64,000 bases of DNA, from assembly GCA_949357655.1 (NCBI GenBank), contig CASHTG010000015.1, positions 3,658,001 through 3,722,000 of the forward strand, read 5' to 3'. Source of the DNA: Parascedosporium putredinis (Eukaryota > Ascomycota > Sordariomycetes > Microascales > Microascaceae). Each line of letters starts with the position of its first letter. Position 1 is the stretch's first letter. The notes below the pieces were generated by a model that ran no database searches, was not told the origin of the DNA, and saw only the letters and a program-made list of their open reading frames with translations. The position numbers and the translations under genes are program-made. Shown piece by piece: positions 1-12,147 of this stretch.

Positions 1-3000
1 ATCAATCAGGCTCGCTGTGGGCTTGCACACGCCACCATTTCTTTGCTCTTTCCTCCCGGGCAACAGAGGAGAGAGAGGGACATGAGGGAAAAACAAATGG
101 GAAGGGGAAAAAAAAAAGTGTTGAACTTGGAACTTGGTGGTTTCATCCAAACCGTAAAAGACGTGGGGGCTAGATTGTGCGATCGGGACCCTCTCTTGAA
201 AAATTGTTTCTTATAGGATCAATCGGGGTTGGCTTGAACGATTGATCGTTTGGCAGCCTCTCAAGCCGAAGACAGGCGGTGGATCGACATTAGGACGAAC
301 AGGCCCTGAACATGCAGGGGTCTTTGACGACGCAGGTTGGGCAAGCGAGCTGTCCTTGTCGGGATAATAAAGTTAAGCTCGGTAGAGCAGGTGGGCCTTG
401 ACTTTTTCTTTTTTTCTTTTTCTTCTTCTTTCTTCTTGCCTTGTTTCGTCCGTTACCTTTCGGTATCGCGAGGGGCGAAGGAGCTGACGCCGAAGGGGCT
501 GACGTCGAAGCTTTAAAAACGGGCCCTGGTGAATTGAATTTCCAATCAAAACTTAAAGTCGGCAGGGTAGAGAAATTTGCAAGGAGGAGGTCGTTTCGAT
601 TAGAGGAAGGAACAAAACAAGGAGGGGCGATACGAGGGGGAAACAGTCAAGAAAGAGCCAAGATTGAGGTTATCACCAACAAAAAGAAACCTGAAGGCGG
701 GAACCCACTTGTGTTGCGTGTGGCGTTGAGATTTCACCAACGACGGCGATAAAAATAGAAAATACATGGATGTGCACACTACGTCTACCCAAAAATTGGA
801 CCCCTCTACGACAGACCACATAGACACTACTACATTCAGGTAGACACAACAACCGGGCAGAGCACCAGAACAAAGTTTCCACGCTTCCAAGAGCCGCTGT
901 GGTGAATGAAACGCTCTGGCGTTTACATGTGCTTCTTGTGTTTCCTTTCAATGTTTTCACTAATAGCTTAGTCTGCGCCACAACGACAGCGGGAAAGAAG
1001 AAATTGTTTGTCTGCAAGCGCTATGTGTGAGTGGGGGCAAGGGGCAGAACCTTTTTTTTTTTTTTTTTTTCTTCGTCTTTTTGCTGGTTCTCTTTTTAGC
1101 CTCTTTCGATTCTCTTCTTCCCTCTTCCCCGGTGCTTGGTTTCATTGCCTGAGCACGGCAGTGATGAATTTCTAGACGCCTCGAGCCATTCTTTGGGGGC
1201 CAAAGAGCCTTTTGGTTGGGTCGGGTACCTGATCGGCCTTGCACAAGGGTCAATATCACCAACTGGAATGGATGGATCCATTGGATCAACATGGATCAAT
1301 CTATTTGTCTTGGATGGGACATGGACCGCCTGGGTTACGGTAATTAAGCGAACTTTAGCATTGATCCATCCGTACAGCCATCGATCCACGATTGAGTCAA
1401 ATCGAGGAAAGTTCCTGCCGGGTGGCAAAAGAGTCAGACAGCACTTTTGCTCAAACAAGATGGAAAAATTTTTCCTCCGATGTTCTAGTCGTTCTACATG
1501 TGAGAGAGAATGGGCAAGCGAGACGAACCAAATCATCTTGACCTAGCTAGCGCGGGAGGGCAGTACGGACTTTTGATCCCCAACTGATAAGGAGCAACGG
1601 AGCTATTGTTATGATAGCTGAGATAGGAAAAGAAAAGAGAACGAGGTGAGGAAGAGGATGTTGGGGAGAAGAAGAAAACGTCGATAGTGCCCAATTATTT
1701 AGTCGGATAGACTCCGTCTAGTTTGCCTCTATCAATGCCCTCAAGGTTTCGAGATTTTCGAGCCTTTCGAGCCATCCATGGAGCTCTGAATGGAGCACTT
1801 GAGGCCCACACATCACGGCCCATATCAATCCGGCAGGGACACGCGAGACGCTCGAGCCGGCGCATGCTGCCCCGACGGCTGCCTCTCGACTGCACCTGGT
1901 GGTGCCCTGCGTTAGCGACACCGGGTGAAGACTCGTTTTCTGGTGCAACAAAAGGACGATGAAGAAAATTATCGTGAACATCGGCCAGGAAACCCCCGAG
2001 ATGACTCCTTTTTCGGGTCTTCACACTCTGCCACGCCCACGCACACCCGCGACACGCACACCCACCACGCCCATTTCCATCCACTCCCATGCCCACGCCC
2101 TCGCCCACACCCACACCCACATCCACGCACGCCCACACACCGCACGCTACCGCTTCAAAGAGAGTGTTACGCACTACCTACAAGAACGCTCCGCACCACG
2201 CACGCCCACCTTGTTCGCACCCTCTTGCCCAACGGAGGAGAGAGGGGGGAGTGTTAAGTGTTGAAGCAAAGCGGACCCAGGTGAGATGCTCGCCAGCCAC
2301 ACCCGTCCGGCTGTTGAGATTGGAAGCTTCACTTGGGAGAATTGGGTGGCGCGATGGATTGGTAGCAGAAGAGGGATCGGGGCCCACACACGGGGCGCCA
2401 GATGCGGGTAAACTATCCTTTGGCAAGCTTTTTTGGGATCCGTCGGGAGGGGACCCATCAGATCCCTTCAACGGTTCTGGGCATGGGCACAGCACAGGGA
2501 TCCTGGCGCTGTCTCTCGAGACGGCGGGCCACTGAGAATGGAACGCACGCCGGATGTACCTTGCGCCCTATAAGGTTCAAGCTCATTCGTATCAAAACTA
2601 ATACCGCAGAAGTGTGTCACAAACAAATGATACAGCCAACAGCGAATGGTATTGTTCGATTCACCAATCCATCTCAATTGTTGGGAGCCGCGTCGGTTAG
2701 TGATTTTGACCGTCGCCGCTCGCCACGCTTGGTCTGAGAGTAAAACGTCAGCTACGTAATTGTACTTCCTGGAAGATGATGGCAACTGCAGGTGAGCAAT
2801 ACGATGTACTGTACATGTCCGAAGGAGCATTAATGCAAAAAGCCTAGACTTCTTGATTGTCGAGCAGCTAGCACTGCCATTTATTATTGGTTGGTGGAAG
2901 TAGAAGCACCTAAGGGCATGTAGAGCAAGTGTAGACGATAGCATCGTGTGGGTCCGAGGAAGAACGTCACCCAATTGAGAAGGTTGAAGAGCTATGGATG

Positions 3001-5461
3001 ACTAGAGAAATATGATATGTCGAGAGGTAGAAGACCATGAAAAAAGAGAGAAAGGGATGTATCCTTGCTATGTGCATCATGAAATATGATTGAGCTAGTT
3101 TTCTGTTTCACAAAAGTCAAGAAGTCGTAGGTAAACACAGAGAGAAAGGAGAAGGGAAGAGGATAAAGAGAGAGGGGGAAGACGGGAGAGCAGGATTCCT
3201 GAATTGACTACGTAGCTTTGGCCGGCTCAGTCGAGGCAGTCGAGAAGCAGAAAGCAATAGTCATTGACCAAAAGTAATAGCTCCATTAGATTATCCGTTA
3301 AAGGACAAACCTCGGTCTCGGGTCTTGAGTCTCAGATGCTTCCCCTCAAAAAGTAAGGTTTCACTACGTCAGAGTGGGATGAGAAGGCCTGTTCCAAACC
3401 TCATCGAGGCACGAGTAGAGTTTAACGGAGTCCCGCTCACTCGACGCGCAAAGGCCTATCCTATCGTTCTTTGGTCTGGTCCTCTTGCTTCTCCATACTA
3501 TTTTGACGGCCACCTCGAGCAGCAGATCTGGCCGGAAGTACCTAGCCGGGTGTGGTCTAGATCTTCCCTCTCTCTGCCCCACCACGAGAGTCACTTCCTC
3601 GAGCGCATGAGGTCTTCAAGAAGAGGAGGCCTTTGAAAGATAGATTGTCGGGTTTCGATACTCGATGGTGGTGTTGCTTGTTCCTGCCGTGACCTCATAT
3701 GAGCCTTTGGACCCGAGGTTCGTCGTAGGTGTAGTCGGAGCCGTAGTTGCCGTAGGGGCAGAAGTGTTGGTCGCATGAGAGCAGCGCTTAGCGTGCCGGA
3801 TCGGAGCTGGCCCACCCGACGTTTGCTGCTCCATCCTCGTCAGAGGCGGCGCGACGCTGCTGCGCCTCCAGCACCGAGCGAGCTTTCTTTGTCCCCGGGA
3901 TGGGGGATTCTGCTTGACTCTCAAGTTGCCCATTCTATCAAGAAGACCCGGAGGTCCTCAGCCGGAGCCTCGTTGTCTTGCCCTCCCCGCATGCCCTGTG
4001 TCTCGTCCCCCATGCTTGGTGCGAATCCTCCATCTTTCATCTGTATCCGGGGACTCAAAAGTACGATTTCGAGTCATCGTGTTTTGGAGCGTCAGTCAGT
4101 TAAACAAGTCCAAAACTTGCGAAGTCAGGGTTTCGTCACTCGTCACTCGTAGATGCTACCCAGGCCCCTAGGGACCTAGAGGCTAGACCCCCACCGTCAT
4201 AGCTTTGAATCATTTTCTTTTTTTCTCGTTTTCTCTCTCTTTGTTTTACCTTTCTTCTTCCCAGTTTCAAAGTTTCACATTCGATTCTTTTTCTCTTTTT
4301 CTCTTTTTTTCTCCCTCTCTACCTTTCCTTCACCTGCCAGTTGATCCAACATCAAGGTGTGTCGACTGCGCATAGGCCCCAATCTTCCTGACAGCTTCAG
4401 AGCTCGGAGCAACGTGGTTGGTCAGCCCAGCAGCCCAGCAGCCCAAAGGAATGTGCATACGTGCTCTGTTGTACTAGTACTCGGTCCGTCCACGCGCACA
4501 CCACACACCACGATCAAAAACAGAAAAGTGGACTCGGCATGTACCTCCGTTCACGATAGTCGATTCTTGGTCCCATCCCGAATCGCAGGCGCTGCACCAA
4601 GTCCAGCAAGCAAGCCCAGCAAACCCAGCAAAGCCGGTGCACCCGAAAAATTCAATCGAGGCAGCTGTGACCGGACAATCTTTTTGTCTCCTGCCTCTTT
4701 TCTATCGCCCGCTTCTCGACCCCACTACTTCGCCAATTCCCAATTGGAAGCTACGCCTTCCCGTTCACTCTAGTCACCAGTAGTTCTCTGCTTATAGTCT
4801 TTTTTTCTTTTCCTTTTTTCCTCGCTTTTTTCTTTCTTTTTTCCCCTTCCTTTTCTCTTCTCTCGTTCTGTCTTTCCTCTTCTTTCCCTCTTCCCTCTTC
4901 TATTTGCTTTTTCCGACTTTGCTCGTCAACTCTTTACATCATTTCCTCCCCCTCTTTCCCATCTCCATCAGTCTGCGCTGGCTTCACATCCCGGAATCCC
5001 GCTGCTCGGCCCCCTCTTTCGTCGCTCGCTCGAGACTTGCTGTGCCAGAATTTGAATGAAACAGAAGTTCTCACACCTTTTCTTTTTTTTTCTTTTTTTC
5101 TTTTTAATCGTAATCGTGTGCCCTCATCCCACCCTCATCCAGCATCCAGAGTTGCACGCCGGCCCAGTCCTGGTCCTCTGCATCAGAGCTTGCTTCACCG
5201 CCACCCCACGAAGTCGGGAACAACGTACCGTACACACCCCTCTCGTCCTAGCTGCTGCCGCCTTGGGATTTAATTCACCGTCCGCCCAACAACGAAAATC
5301 GTGAAAGACTATCCAATCCCCTCGTCGCAACTGCTATTTTACTTCCATACCTCCCGTCGCCTTGCCGGCATCGATATCGACTTGTCCCCTCCCGTGTCCC
5401 CCTTTCGAGGCCAACAGGCAGCAATTTACGTTTTGCCGTGCGCCAAGTCTATGTCCACAGC
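1..5461. other. Gene-free left spacer and promoter/leader of the HAL4-like kinase
   Basis: No reading frame in this stretch resembles a known protein. It holds low-complexity DNA: a pyrimidine tract around 398-437, a run of 19 T at 1052-1070, a cluster of GGATC/GATCC-rich words at 1262-1395, a CACCC-rich tract at 2027-2146, and long C/T tracts at 4205-4335 and 4799-4905. The last two lie upstream of the kinase start on the same strand, which is common for fungal promoters and 5' leaders. Several short ATG-initiated frames (for example from 5056) precede the kinase ATG and could be upstream ORFs if the leader is transcribed, but that cannot be told from sequence. Confidence 0.5.
2027..2146 (-). 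repeat. CACCC-rich / G-rich (minus strand) low-complexity tract
   Basis: The + strand has many closely spaced CACCC, CACGCCC and CACACCC words. The minus strand therefore carries many G-triplets separated by short spacers, the composition that can fold into G-quadruplexes. It is not a perfect tandem repeat, and no function can be assigned. Confidence 0.5.
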
Positions 5462-8400
5462 ATGGGTAAGTTACCATCCCTCCGACCGTTCCGGTCCAAC
5501 AGCGAACCCCACGTTGCTGGACCTTCGCTCCGAGTTTGATGCAAGCCACAAAGCACATGGAAACCCACTCCCACCCCTCCACGGCTAGAAAGCAGGAAGC
5601 TCGGGGCGACGTCGACAAAAGGGACAGGCACGACATATTTTTCCAACCAAACGCCATGTCCCTCTCTTGTACCCGTCGCCCACCTTCCTGCTGCACATCT
5701 ACACGATAGATAACCCCCCATCCATACATCCATACCCACCCAAACTCGAAAGCCGCGAAAAAGTCAAACTCCTGACCCAATTCTCCCGTGTCCTGACTAA
5801 CCTGCTCCGTTCTGTTTCTTTTCTTAGATCCCAGATCCTCTGATAAGGCCTTGACGGCCACCCAAGCTTCTCCCACTTCTCATGAGCACCCTGGTGTTCG
5901 CTTTGCTCCTACAGTTGAGGAAATCGCGCCAGCCACAGCACTGAACTCAAGCACCCCTATCCCAAGGATAACCGCTCCGATTCAAGCTCCAGCCCCCGGC
6001 CAATTCGATCTCCACGGAGACTTTCCAAGGGAGCGACGTCTTTCCCACTTTCACTTTGAGCCTGTTTCTCTTCCCGCATCGAGGGTGAGTGCGATTATGC
6101 CCTTCCCCTTGCGATTTTTACTCCACCATCTTTCACGCCCCTAGCACTTGCGCGTTTCTCCCCCTGGTTCTCTTGGCTTCTCATTTCTTTTTCTTCTTTT
6201 CCCTTCGTTCCCGTTGTTCGTTCCAGGGTAATGGCGCCGGTAGCCCCCGCCTGAACAGGGGTTCTTTTCCGCTGTTCCACCTCGCCACGCAAGAATAAAG
6301 TCTATTATTGCTCGGTGCTCTTGGCCTATGAGGCGGAATTTGGGGGACACCTTTTTCTTTTTCTCCCCTTCCCGCCCTCTCCTCCCCTTGGGTTTGACGG
6401 CTTGTTCACCCTCTGGCAAGCGCCTTTGAGCTTATCGCCGATCTTCCCGGCCGGCCCGACCCACGCATTCTTTGGCCTCCTTCATCCTACCTGGCCTTGC
6501 CATCTTCTTTTCCTAACTGGACAACTCACGCCCAATGAGCATTTAACCTTAATCTAACACTTCATCCCCTCCTTGCTAGACGACATCAGTAGAAGGCAGC
6601 CCTACGAAGGCGCACCATGACGATATGATTTCCGGTATCTCGAGCCACAATCAACAAGCCATGCAGTCCCCTCCCTTGACGCCGGCGGGAACCGCTGGCT
6701 ATTCGATTCCCCGAGAAGCGACTCACCCCGATCCCGAAAAGGGCCCCCATGGCATCCGCGAGCCCCAGCTGATTACGCCTCAGCACTCCAGCTCCGTTGA
6801 CGAACAGTCGGAGAAGACGCTAGCGATGCGACACCAACCCGACCACAAATCGCACCGAAAGGGCATCTTTTCCTTCGGGGGCGAGTCCAGCAATGGATCC
6901 ACGAGCGTTTCGCGCGATGCTAGTCCCTCGAGGGCTTCGGAACTCTATTCCCGGCCCGTAACACCGGCGGTGGGCGACGTTGATGGCCCGTATGCCGCCA
7001 AGAATCGGCGGCAGCAGGCACATCCATCAAATAAACGGTCCGTGAGCCCTAGGTTCCGATTCAAGGATAGGAGCGAATCGCCCGGCCCTTCCTCTTCCGC
7101 GCATGGTTATCACGCCGACCCCACGGCCACCACCACGCTACGGAGAAGAGGCGCGGGGCTGCTCGCTCCTCCCTAAAGCCTGGAGACGAAGCGACTCGTA
7201 CTGACTCCAGCAGATCGTTTGGGAAGGAACACAAAACTGGCTCCTTTGCCACTCTCAAACGATTCTTTAAGCGAGCTGTCTCTGGAGAAACCACCAAACA
7301 TGACGCCTCCCACTCTTCCCGCAAGAAGCCCGGCAAAAAGACGCCGCCAACGTCATCTTCCGGCGAAACCGCACCCTTCTCGGACGACCACCTCCTCGAG
7401 GCCAAATATGGCAAAATTGACCGTGTGCTCGGCTCCGGCGCCGGAGGTAGTGTCATGCTCATGAAGCGCGATGACGGTAGGGTTTTTGCAGTCAAGGAGT
7501 TTCGCCAGAGGCAGGCGCGCGAGTCGAAACGTCGCTACACGAAGAAGATTACGGCTGAGTTTTGCGTCGCCTCCGCTCTTCACCACAGCAATGTGATTGA
7601 GACGATGGATATTGTCGAATCTCGGGATCGCTGGTTCCAGGTCATGGAATTTGCCCCTACGATCTCTTTTCCATCGTCATGTCTGGGAAGATGTCCCGCG
7701 AGGAGGTGACTTGCTGTTGGTTGCAGCTCCTAAGCGGCGTCACTTACCTGCACAGCTGTGGCGTGGCGCATCGCGACCTAAAATTGGACAATGTGGTGGT
7801 CACCAAGGGTGGCATTATGAAGATCATTGATTTCGGTAGTGCCCACGTCTTCCAGTACCCTCACGAGACCGCCATCCAGTACGCTGAAGGTATGTGTAAC
7901 TTGATCGCGGAATCCTGTGTGCTTCGTGCCCTTTTGTCCGTTCGCGGTATTAACATTGTTGTGTCAATAGGCGTTGTAGGGTCAGACCCTTATATGGCCC
8001 CAGAGGTATACGATCCGAACACCAAGGCCTACGATCCCCGTGCCAGCGATGTCTGGTCGTTGGCCATCATCTTCTGCTGCATGACGCTCAAGCGATTCCC
8101 TTGGAGGATCCCAGCTGCGGCACAGGACAAGTCCTTCCGGCTCTTCACATCCCCACCCTCCGTGGGTCATGACCCTAGGCACCTTCTCCTCCACTCCAAG
8201 TCCTCTGCCAACCTAAGCAAGAAGCCCAATGAGGCGGAATCCACACCTTCAAGCCCAGATGACCACGCACGCGGGAGGGACGAGGGTGCCAATGGCGATG
8301 CCAAGCAGCGATCCCAGTCGCAAGGTGCCGAGGCGACGGAGAAGCGTGAGGTCATTTCAGGGCCCTGGAGGATCTTGCGGCAGCTTCCGCGAGAGACCCG

Positions 8401-8607
8401 GCACATTGTCTGGCGCATGCTCGAAGTCGATCCCAAAAGCGTGCAAAGATGGAAGAGATTATCCGGGACCCATGGATCGCCGACACAGTTATCTGCCGAG
8501 AAACGGAACTCGGCCAAGTCATTCACGCTCCCGGGCATAAGCATACGTTAATCGAGGCGGCTCAACCTGCTGGCGGCGCCGATGCGGGCAAGAAGAACGT
8601 AGTCTAG
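5462..8607 (+). CDS. hal4: HAL4/SAT4-type serine/threonine protein kinase (frameshifted in assembly)
   Basis: Exons are 5462..5465, 5828..6084, 6580..7889 and 7971..8607; the first coding exon holds only ATG plus one base, giving an N-terminus MDPRSSDKAL. Three single-base losses break the frame, at GGGG 7155-7158, CCCC 7654-7657 and AAAA 8435-8438; allowing for them the protein is 736 residues. About 360 disordered residues rich in Ser, Pro and Arg precede one kinase domain: Gly loop GSGAGGSV (~372-379), Lys in FAVKEF (~393), HRDLKLDN (~485), DFG (~505) and MAPE after the third intron. The LKRFFK segment before the domain and the GSGAGGSVMLMKR loop are typical of the fungal HAL4/SAT4 (Npr/Hal) kinases. 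Those kinases stabilise potassium and nutrient transporters at the plasma membrane, so a role in ion homeostasis is inferred. It is the only gene here on the + strand and converges with Hsp10. Confidence 0.9.
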
Positions 8608-10311
8608 AGGCTTACGCTAGGCATCGCGGGCTGTCAAGTCCGACCAAGGCGACCGAGGCCGCGCTCCCTGCGATAAACAAACCCAACCCTCTTTACCTCA
8701 TCAGTGGCGATAGCGGTACTACTTTCTTCCCTTTGTTCTTAATAACGCTGCATCGTTGGACATATTCCACGCCTTTATGACACTCCCTTTTTGGTTTATC
8801 TTTTTTCCCCTTTTTCTTCAGTTCTCTTTTCTCCCTCCGCTGCCGTATCGTTATCCTTCTACATTGGTCCGTATCCTCTACTCTTCTTGTCGGGTCTTTG
8901 ACAGCTACCTTCACTTAAAACACGAAACACTTGTCATCATTGTTTTGCTTGAGTCGCTTGGCGTTTGGTTGGGTTATACATGGTTTATAAAAAAAACTTG
9001 AGGCGAAGACGCGCAATACAGGGCGGGTAAAGTGTGGTTTTTGTTTGCATTTCTTACACTTATAGAAGGGACAAGCGATAAGGGTGGCAACAAGATTCGG
9101 TACGATTGGAAGATGGCAGAGATTGTTACAGCGTCTGTTCCAGTCTTTTTACTTTTGGCTACTTTGCTTTTCTTTTGTTTCACTCTTCCCTCATGGCAAC
9201 CTTTCCGCCTTTACTTTCTTGCCCCTCTTGTGCGGGCTTAGCTTGTTTGCATGAAGGCCATGCCTTCTCTCCGGGAGGGATTAGATAGCTCACCACTGAG
9301 TTTTTTACTTTTGAGTTTTATATTTTTGGGGGATTTATCGGCGAGAGAAGAGCGCAGGGCGAGTACATGGATGACAGGTGGCCCGCCTCTATACAACGAA
9401 AACTCTCTGCCCTGGTGGACCGAAAGAGCATTGGATTATGGTCTTATTACATGTATAGGTAGAGGCTTAATGGATATACTAATATTATTCACTTCGTGGG
9501 CAATGAATGACATTGTGATGAATGGGTTAGACAGGCGTGCGCGGTCTTTCCGCGCTAGAACCCCGTCGACTAGCGATGTATCTCGATTGCGATGTATATT
9601 TTCCGTGATCGCGCCGTCAATTTATGAACTTGGTGAGAGTCGAGGAAGCAATATATGCTGAGAGGAGGCATGGAGAGACGGGGACAAGGTCTCATTACAT
9701 AGAGGGGAGATTTGTTCGTTATTTCTTTTTATCGTGTCAACAAAAGGGGAAGCCATCTACGGATGAACCGCCGAGTCAGGAGCCCTTTCTCTCTCTCTCT
9801 CTCTCCTTACTAGCTAGAGCCTGTGTGACATTAACATGGCGCGTCGACCGTCCCGAGTCTATATCTAAAACAAGAATGAAAAAAGAATGAACACTTGAAG
9901 CCTCCTCCCCCTTCACCCTGAGTTGCACCACACCGCTCCGCACCACTCTGCTGGCCGAAATGTCATATTGCCACAAACATCTTTTTGTTGCGATTGCGTC
10001 TGTAAGGATGGTGCTTTCGACTGTCGAGTCGAGGTGCTGGCAGGTTCGAACGAGTGGGCAATTTTGTGAAATGCGAATGGCGTGGCCGCGAAGAGTGAGA
10101 GGTTGAATGTAGGCGTGATTTCTTCTTCTTTTTCTTCTCTTCTTCCCTTTTGTCTTGTATTGGTGTTACAGAGTTATATGGTACAAGATGCATACATCAG
10201 ATGATGGATTAGGTCTTTTTTTTTCCGCTTCCCCTTCACTTATCGTACTCTCACCATCAACAAAACACCCTTCCCCGTCGCGGGGGTGAGTATGAGCGTC
10301 GTGAGAGGCGC
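8608..10311. other. Intergenic region between two convergent gene ends
   Basis: This 1.7 kb spacer lies between the 3' ends of the kinase (+) and Hsp10 (-), so both 3' UTRs should fall in it. It contains T-rich stretches and a (CT)n run at about 9786-9806. No protein-like frame or RNA gene was seen. Confidence 0.5.
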
Positions 10312-11020
10312 TTACTGCTTCTCGCTAATCTTGGCGAGGATCCTGTGAGAGTTTCAAAGTCAGTCTTTCTGTACTTTCTTCATCCTCTTCGTGCGCGACT
10401 CAATGCTTCGACGCGGGGCCTAGCTAAGCGTCCCAAGGTATAGGGGAAACCGGGAGAGCCGGGGAAGAAAAGAAAAGAAAAGAGAGGTGCGCAAGGGACA
10501 CTTACTCGCTGTCGCGGAAGAGAGCGTACTCCTCCTCGCCAACCTTGACGGGGGAGCCGCCGAACTGGGGGATGAGGACCCTGTCACCGGCGATGACGCC
10601 CATGGGGATGCGCTTGCCGTCGCGGTCGAGGGCACCGGGGCCGACGGCGAGGACCTTGGCCTCGTTGAGGTCCTTGACGGAGGACTCGGGGAGGAAGATG
10701 CCCGAGGCAGTCTTGGTCTCGGCCTTGACGCGCTGGACGAGCACGCGGTCGAGGAGGGGGACGAGGGAGCGGATGGAGCGGAGGGCAGACTATGACGACG
10801 ACCTCGTTAGCTTGGGTTTGGAGGTGGTTTTTGTATGTCAATGGGGAGGGGGCATGAAGGCTGGGAGGGAGACGCATTGAGATAGAAGAGTTGGGTTAGG
10901 GAAGCAAAGGGATGGGGGATGCGAAGTGCGTCATGGCGCCCCTTGCGAGTCTGGAGCTACGGAAGTGATTCGGGGAGCTTGAATGATGATGCATAGCAAG
11001 AACTCGTGTTCACTCACCAT
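10312..11020 (-). CDS. hsp10: Mitochondrial 10-kDa heat shock protein (GroES/Cpn10)
   Basis: Exons on the minus strand are 11018..11020, 10506..10789 and 10312..10342, giving 318 nt and 105 residues with no frameshift. The first exon codes only for Met and is followed directly by a GTGAGT donor; the protein begins MSALRSIRSL. The whole chain is a GroES fold: LDRVLVQRVKAE at the start, the mobile loop ETKTASGIFLPES that docks on Hsp60 (residues ~27-39), then VGPGALDRDG, GDRVLIPQFGG and the end EEYALFRDSEILAKISEKQ. Hsp10 caps the Hsp60 ring in the mitochondrial matrix and is required for folding of imported proteins. As usual for Hsp10 there is no separate cleaved presequence. A heat-shock-element-like site lies about 185 bp upstream. 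It is the only intact multi-exon gene in the window, as expected for a short target if the frameshifts elsewhere are random errors. Confidence 0.96.
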
Positions 11021-11202
11021 TGTGAAGAGAGAGGGTTGTTCGAGAACAATGATATTATAGAGAAAAAGATTAGGCTACGTGGGCAATGCGAAAGCGAAAA
11101 GGCGTGAGAATATAGATTCGTTGATGTTGTAGATGCTGTTGGTCAGGGGGAAAGAGGAAGAAAAGAAGGGAGAGGAGAAAAAAAGGTCCGAGGTTCGATG
11201 AT

Positions 11203-11220
11203 TTCCAAGAGCTTCTGGAA
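11203..11220 (-). promoter_or_regulatory. Heat-shock-element-like site upstream of hsp10
   Basis: Four units spaced by exactly 5 bp read TTC-nn-AGA-nn-TTC-nn-GAA; three match the Hsf1 consensus of alternating GAA and TTC pentamers and one (AGA) is degenerate. The site is 183 bp upstream of the hsp10 ATG, a normal distance for a fungal HSE, and Hsp10 is a classic heat-induced gene. Function is inferred from position and pattern. Confidence 0.6.
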
Positions 11221-11337
11221 AGTCGCAAATAATTTTTTTGCCGCTAATTTTCCAGCTGCCTTTCCCGCGGCTTTCGAGCAACCGAAGCGCAAGCAGACAC
11301 AAAGAAACGAACATGGGTTGCTACGGGCGGAATTACG

Positions 11338-11371
11338 ATTGGCCGATGCCGAGATGGCTCTTCCAGCCAAT
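11338..11371 (-). promoter_or_regulatory. Paired CCAAT boxes upstream of hsp10
   Basis: ATTGG at 11338-11342 (CCAAT on the hsp10 sense strand) and CCAAT at 11367-11371 on the opposite strand sit 318-351 bp upstream of the hsp10 ATG. They match the core bound by the fungal HAP/CBC complex, which often acts on genes for mitochondrial proteins. Five-base matches are common by chance, so this is only suggestive. Confidence 0.35.
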
Positions 11372-11625
11372 CATCGATAGACTATATCGCTCTTTGGAGA
11401 AAAAGCAACAATGGCTGTTGTGATTGCGCTCCGGTATGCGATAAAAAAATTACATGTATTCACCGGAAACGGCAGGGGAAGACCGCCAGCGATGTTGAAA
11501 GAAGCAAGAGAAATTGAAGGGATAAATAAATACATTGTAATTCTAAAAATCGGTATTCTTCGCCGGAGAAAATAAATGCGTGTTAGAATGTACCAAAGGG
11601 ACCAAAAAGGTCAAAAATATAAGGT

Positions 11626-11697
11626 TGGACACACCCGGAATCGAACCGGGGACCGCCTCTATGCTAAAGAGGAATTATACCACTAAACCATGCGCCC
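11626..11697 (-). tRNA. tRNA-Ala (anticodon AGC), no intron
   Basis: The minus strand folds as a full cloverleaf of 71 nt plus discriminator A. The acceptor stem pairs GGGCGCA with TGTGTCC and contains the G3-U70 wobble that identifies alanine tRNAs. The D-arm holds GGTTTAGTGGTA, the anticodon stem CCTCT/AGAGG encloses TTAGCAT with anticodon AGC, and the T-arm is GGTTCGATTCC within matching stems. AGC (read as IGC) is the usual major alanine anticodon in fungi. Confidence 0.96.
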
Positions 11698-12147
11698 TCG
11701 CTTGTTGACGGACCATGACATGACTCTGTCTATAAGCACTTCACCAGCAGGAAGGTCAGGGAATGACCGAGCAAGCGATGCTCAGAGTGTCCTTCATGTA
11801 AGAGCCCAGGGGATACATGTAGTCATCTTCACGAACAGTCTTTACACGGCATGGAATGGTATTTGAATTAGATGACAAGGGGATTAAACTTGTGACAACG
11901 TCAATGCCAAACAGGGTATCAACCATCTTCCTCCCTCTCCCATGTCTCCCGCAAAAGTCATAAACGCCTCGCCCATGCTCGCACCGAATCCGCTAACCCA
12001 ATGCTACAACGATGTGAAACACGTAAACAAAAGAAAGATGAGAACAAATGCTAGGATCATTATAGTATCCATATCAAGGGTGTCGTCCAGGGAAGGTGGG
12101 AGTGGGTAAAGCTCCATCATCGAAGAATGGCCGCCGTCTCTACTTCA
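11698..12147. other. Spacer between tRNA-Ala and the DUF3433 gene
   Basis: This 450-bp stretch lies upstream of the tRNA and downstream of the stop codon of the DUF3433 gene, so it should hold the 3' UTR of the latter. I see no further gene or repeat. Confidence 0.5.

Noticed and set aside
5462..8607. Reading the HAL4-like gene as a pseudogene
   Set aside because: All kinase motifs are intact once three homopolymer losses are allowed for, and the same type of break occurs in conserved CHO2.
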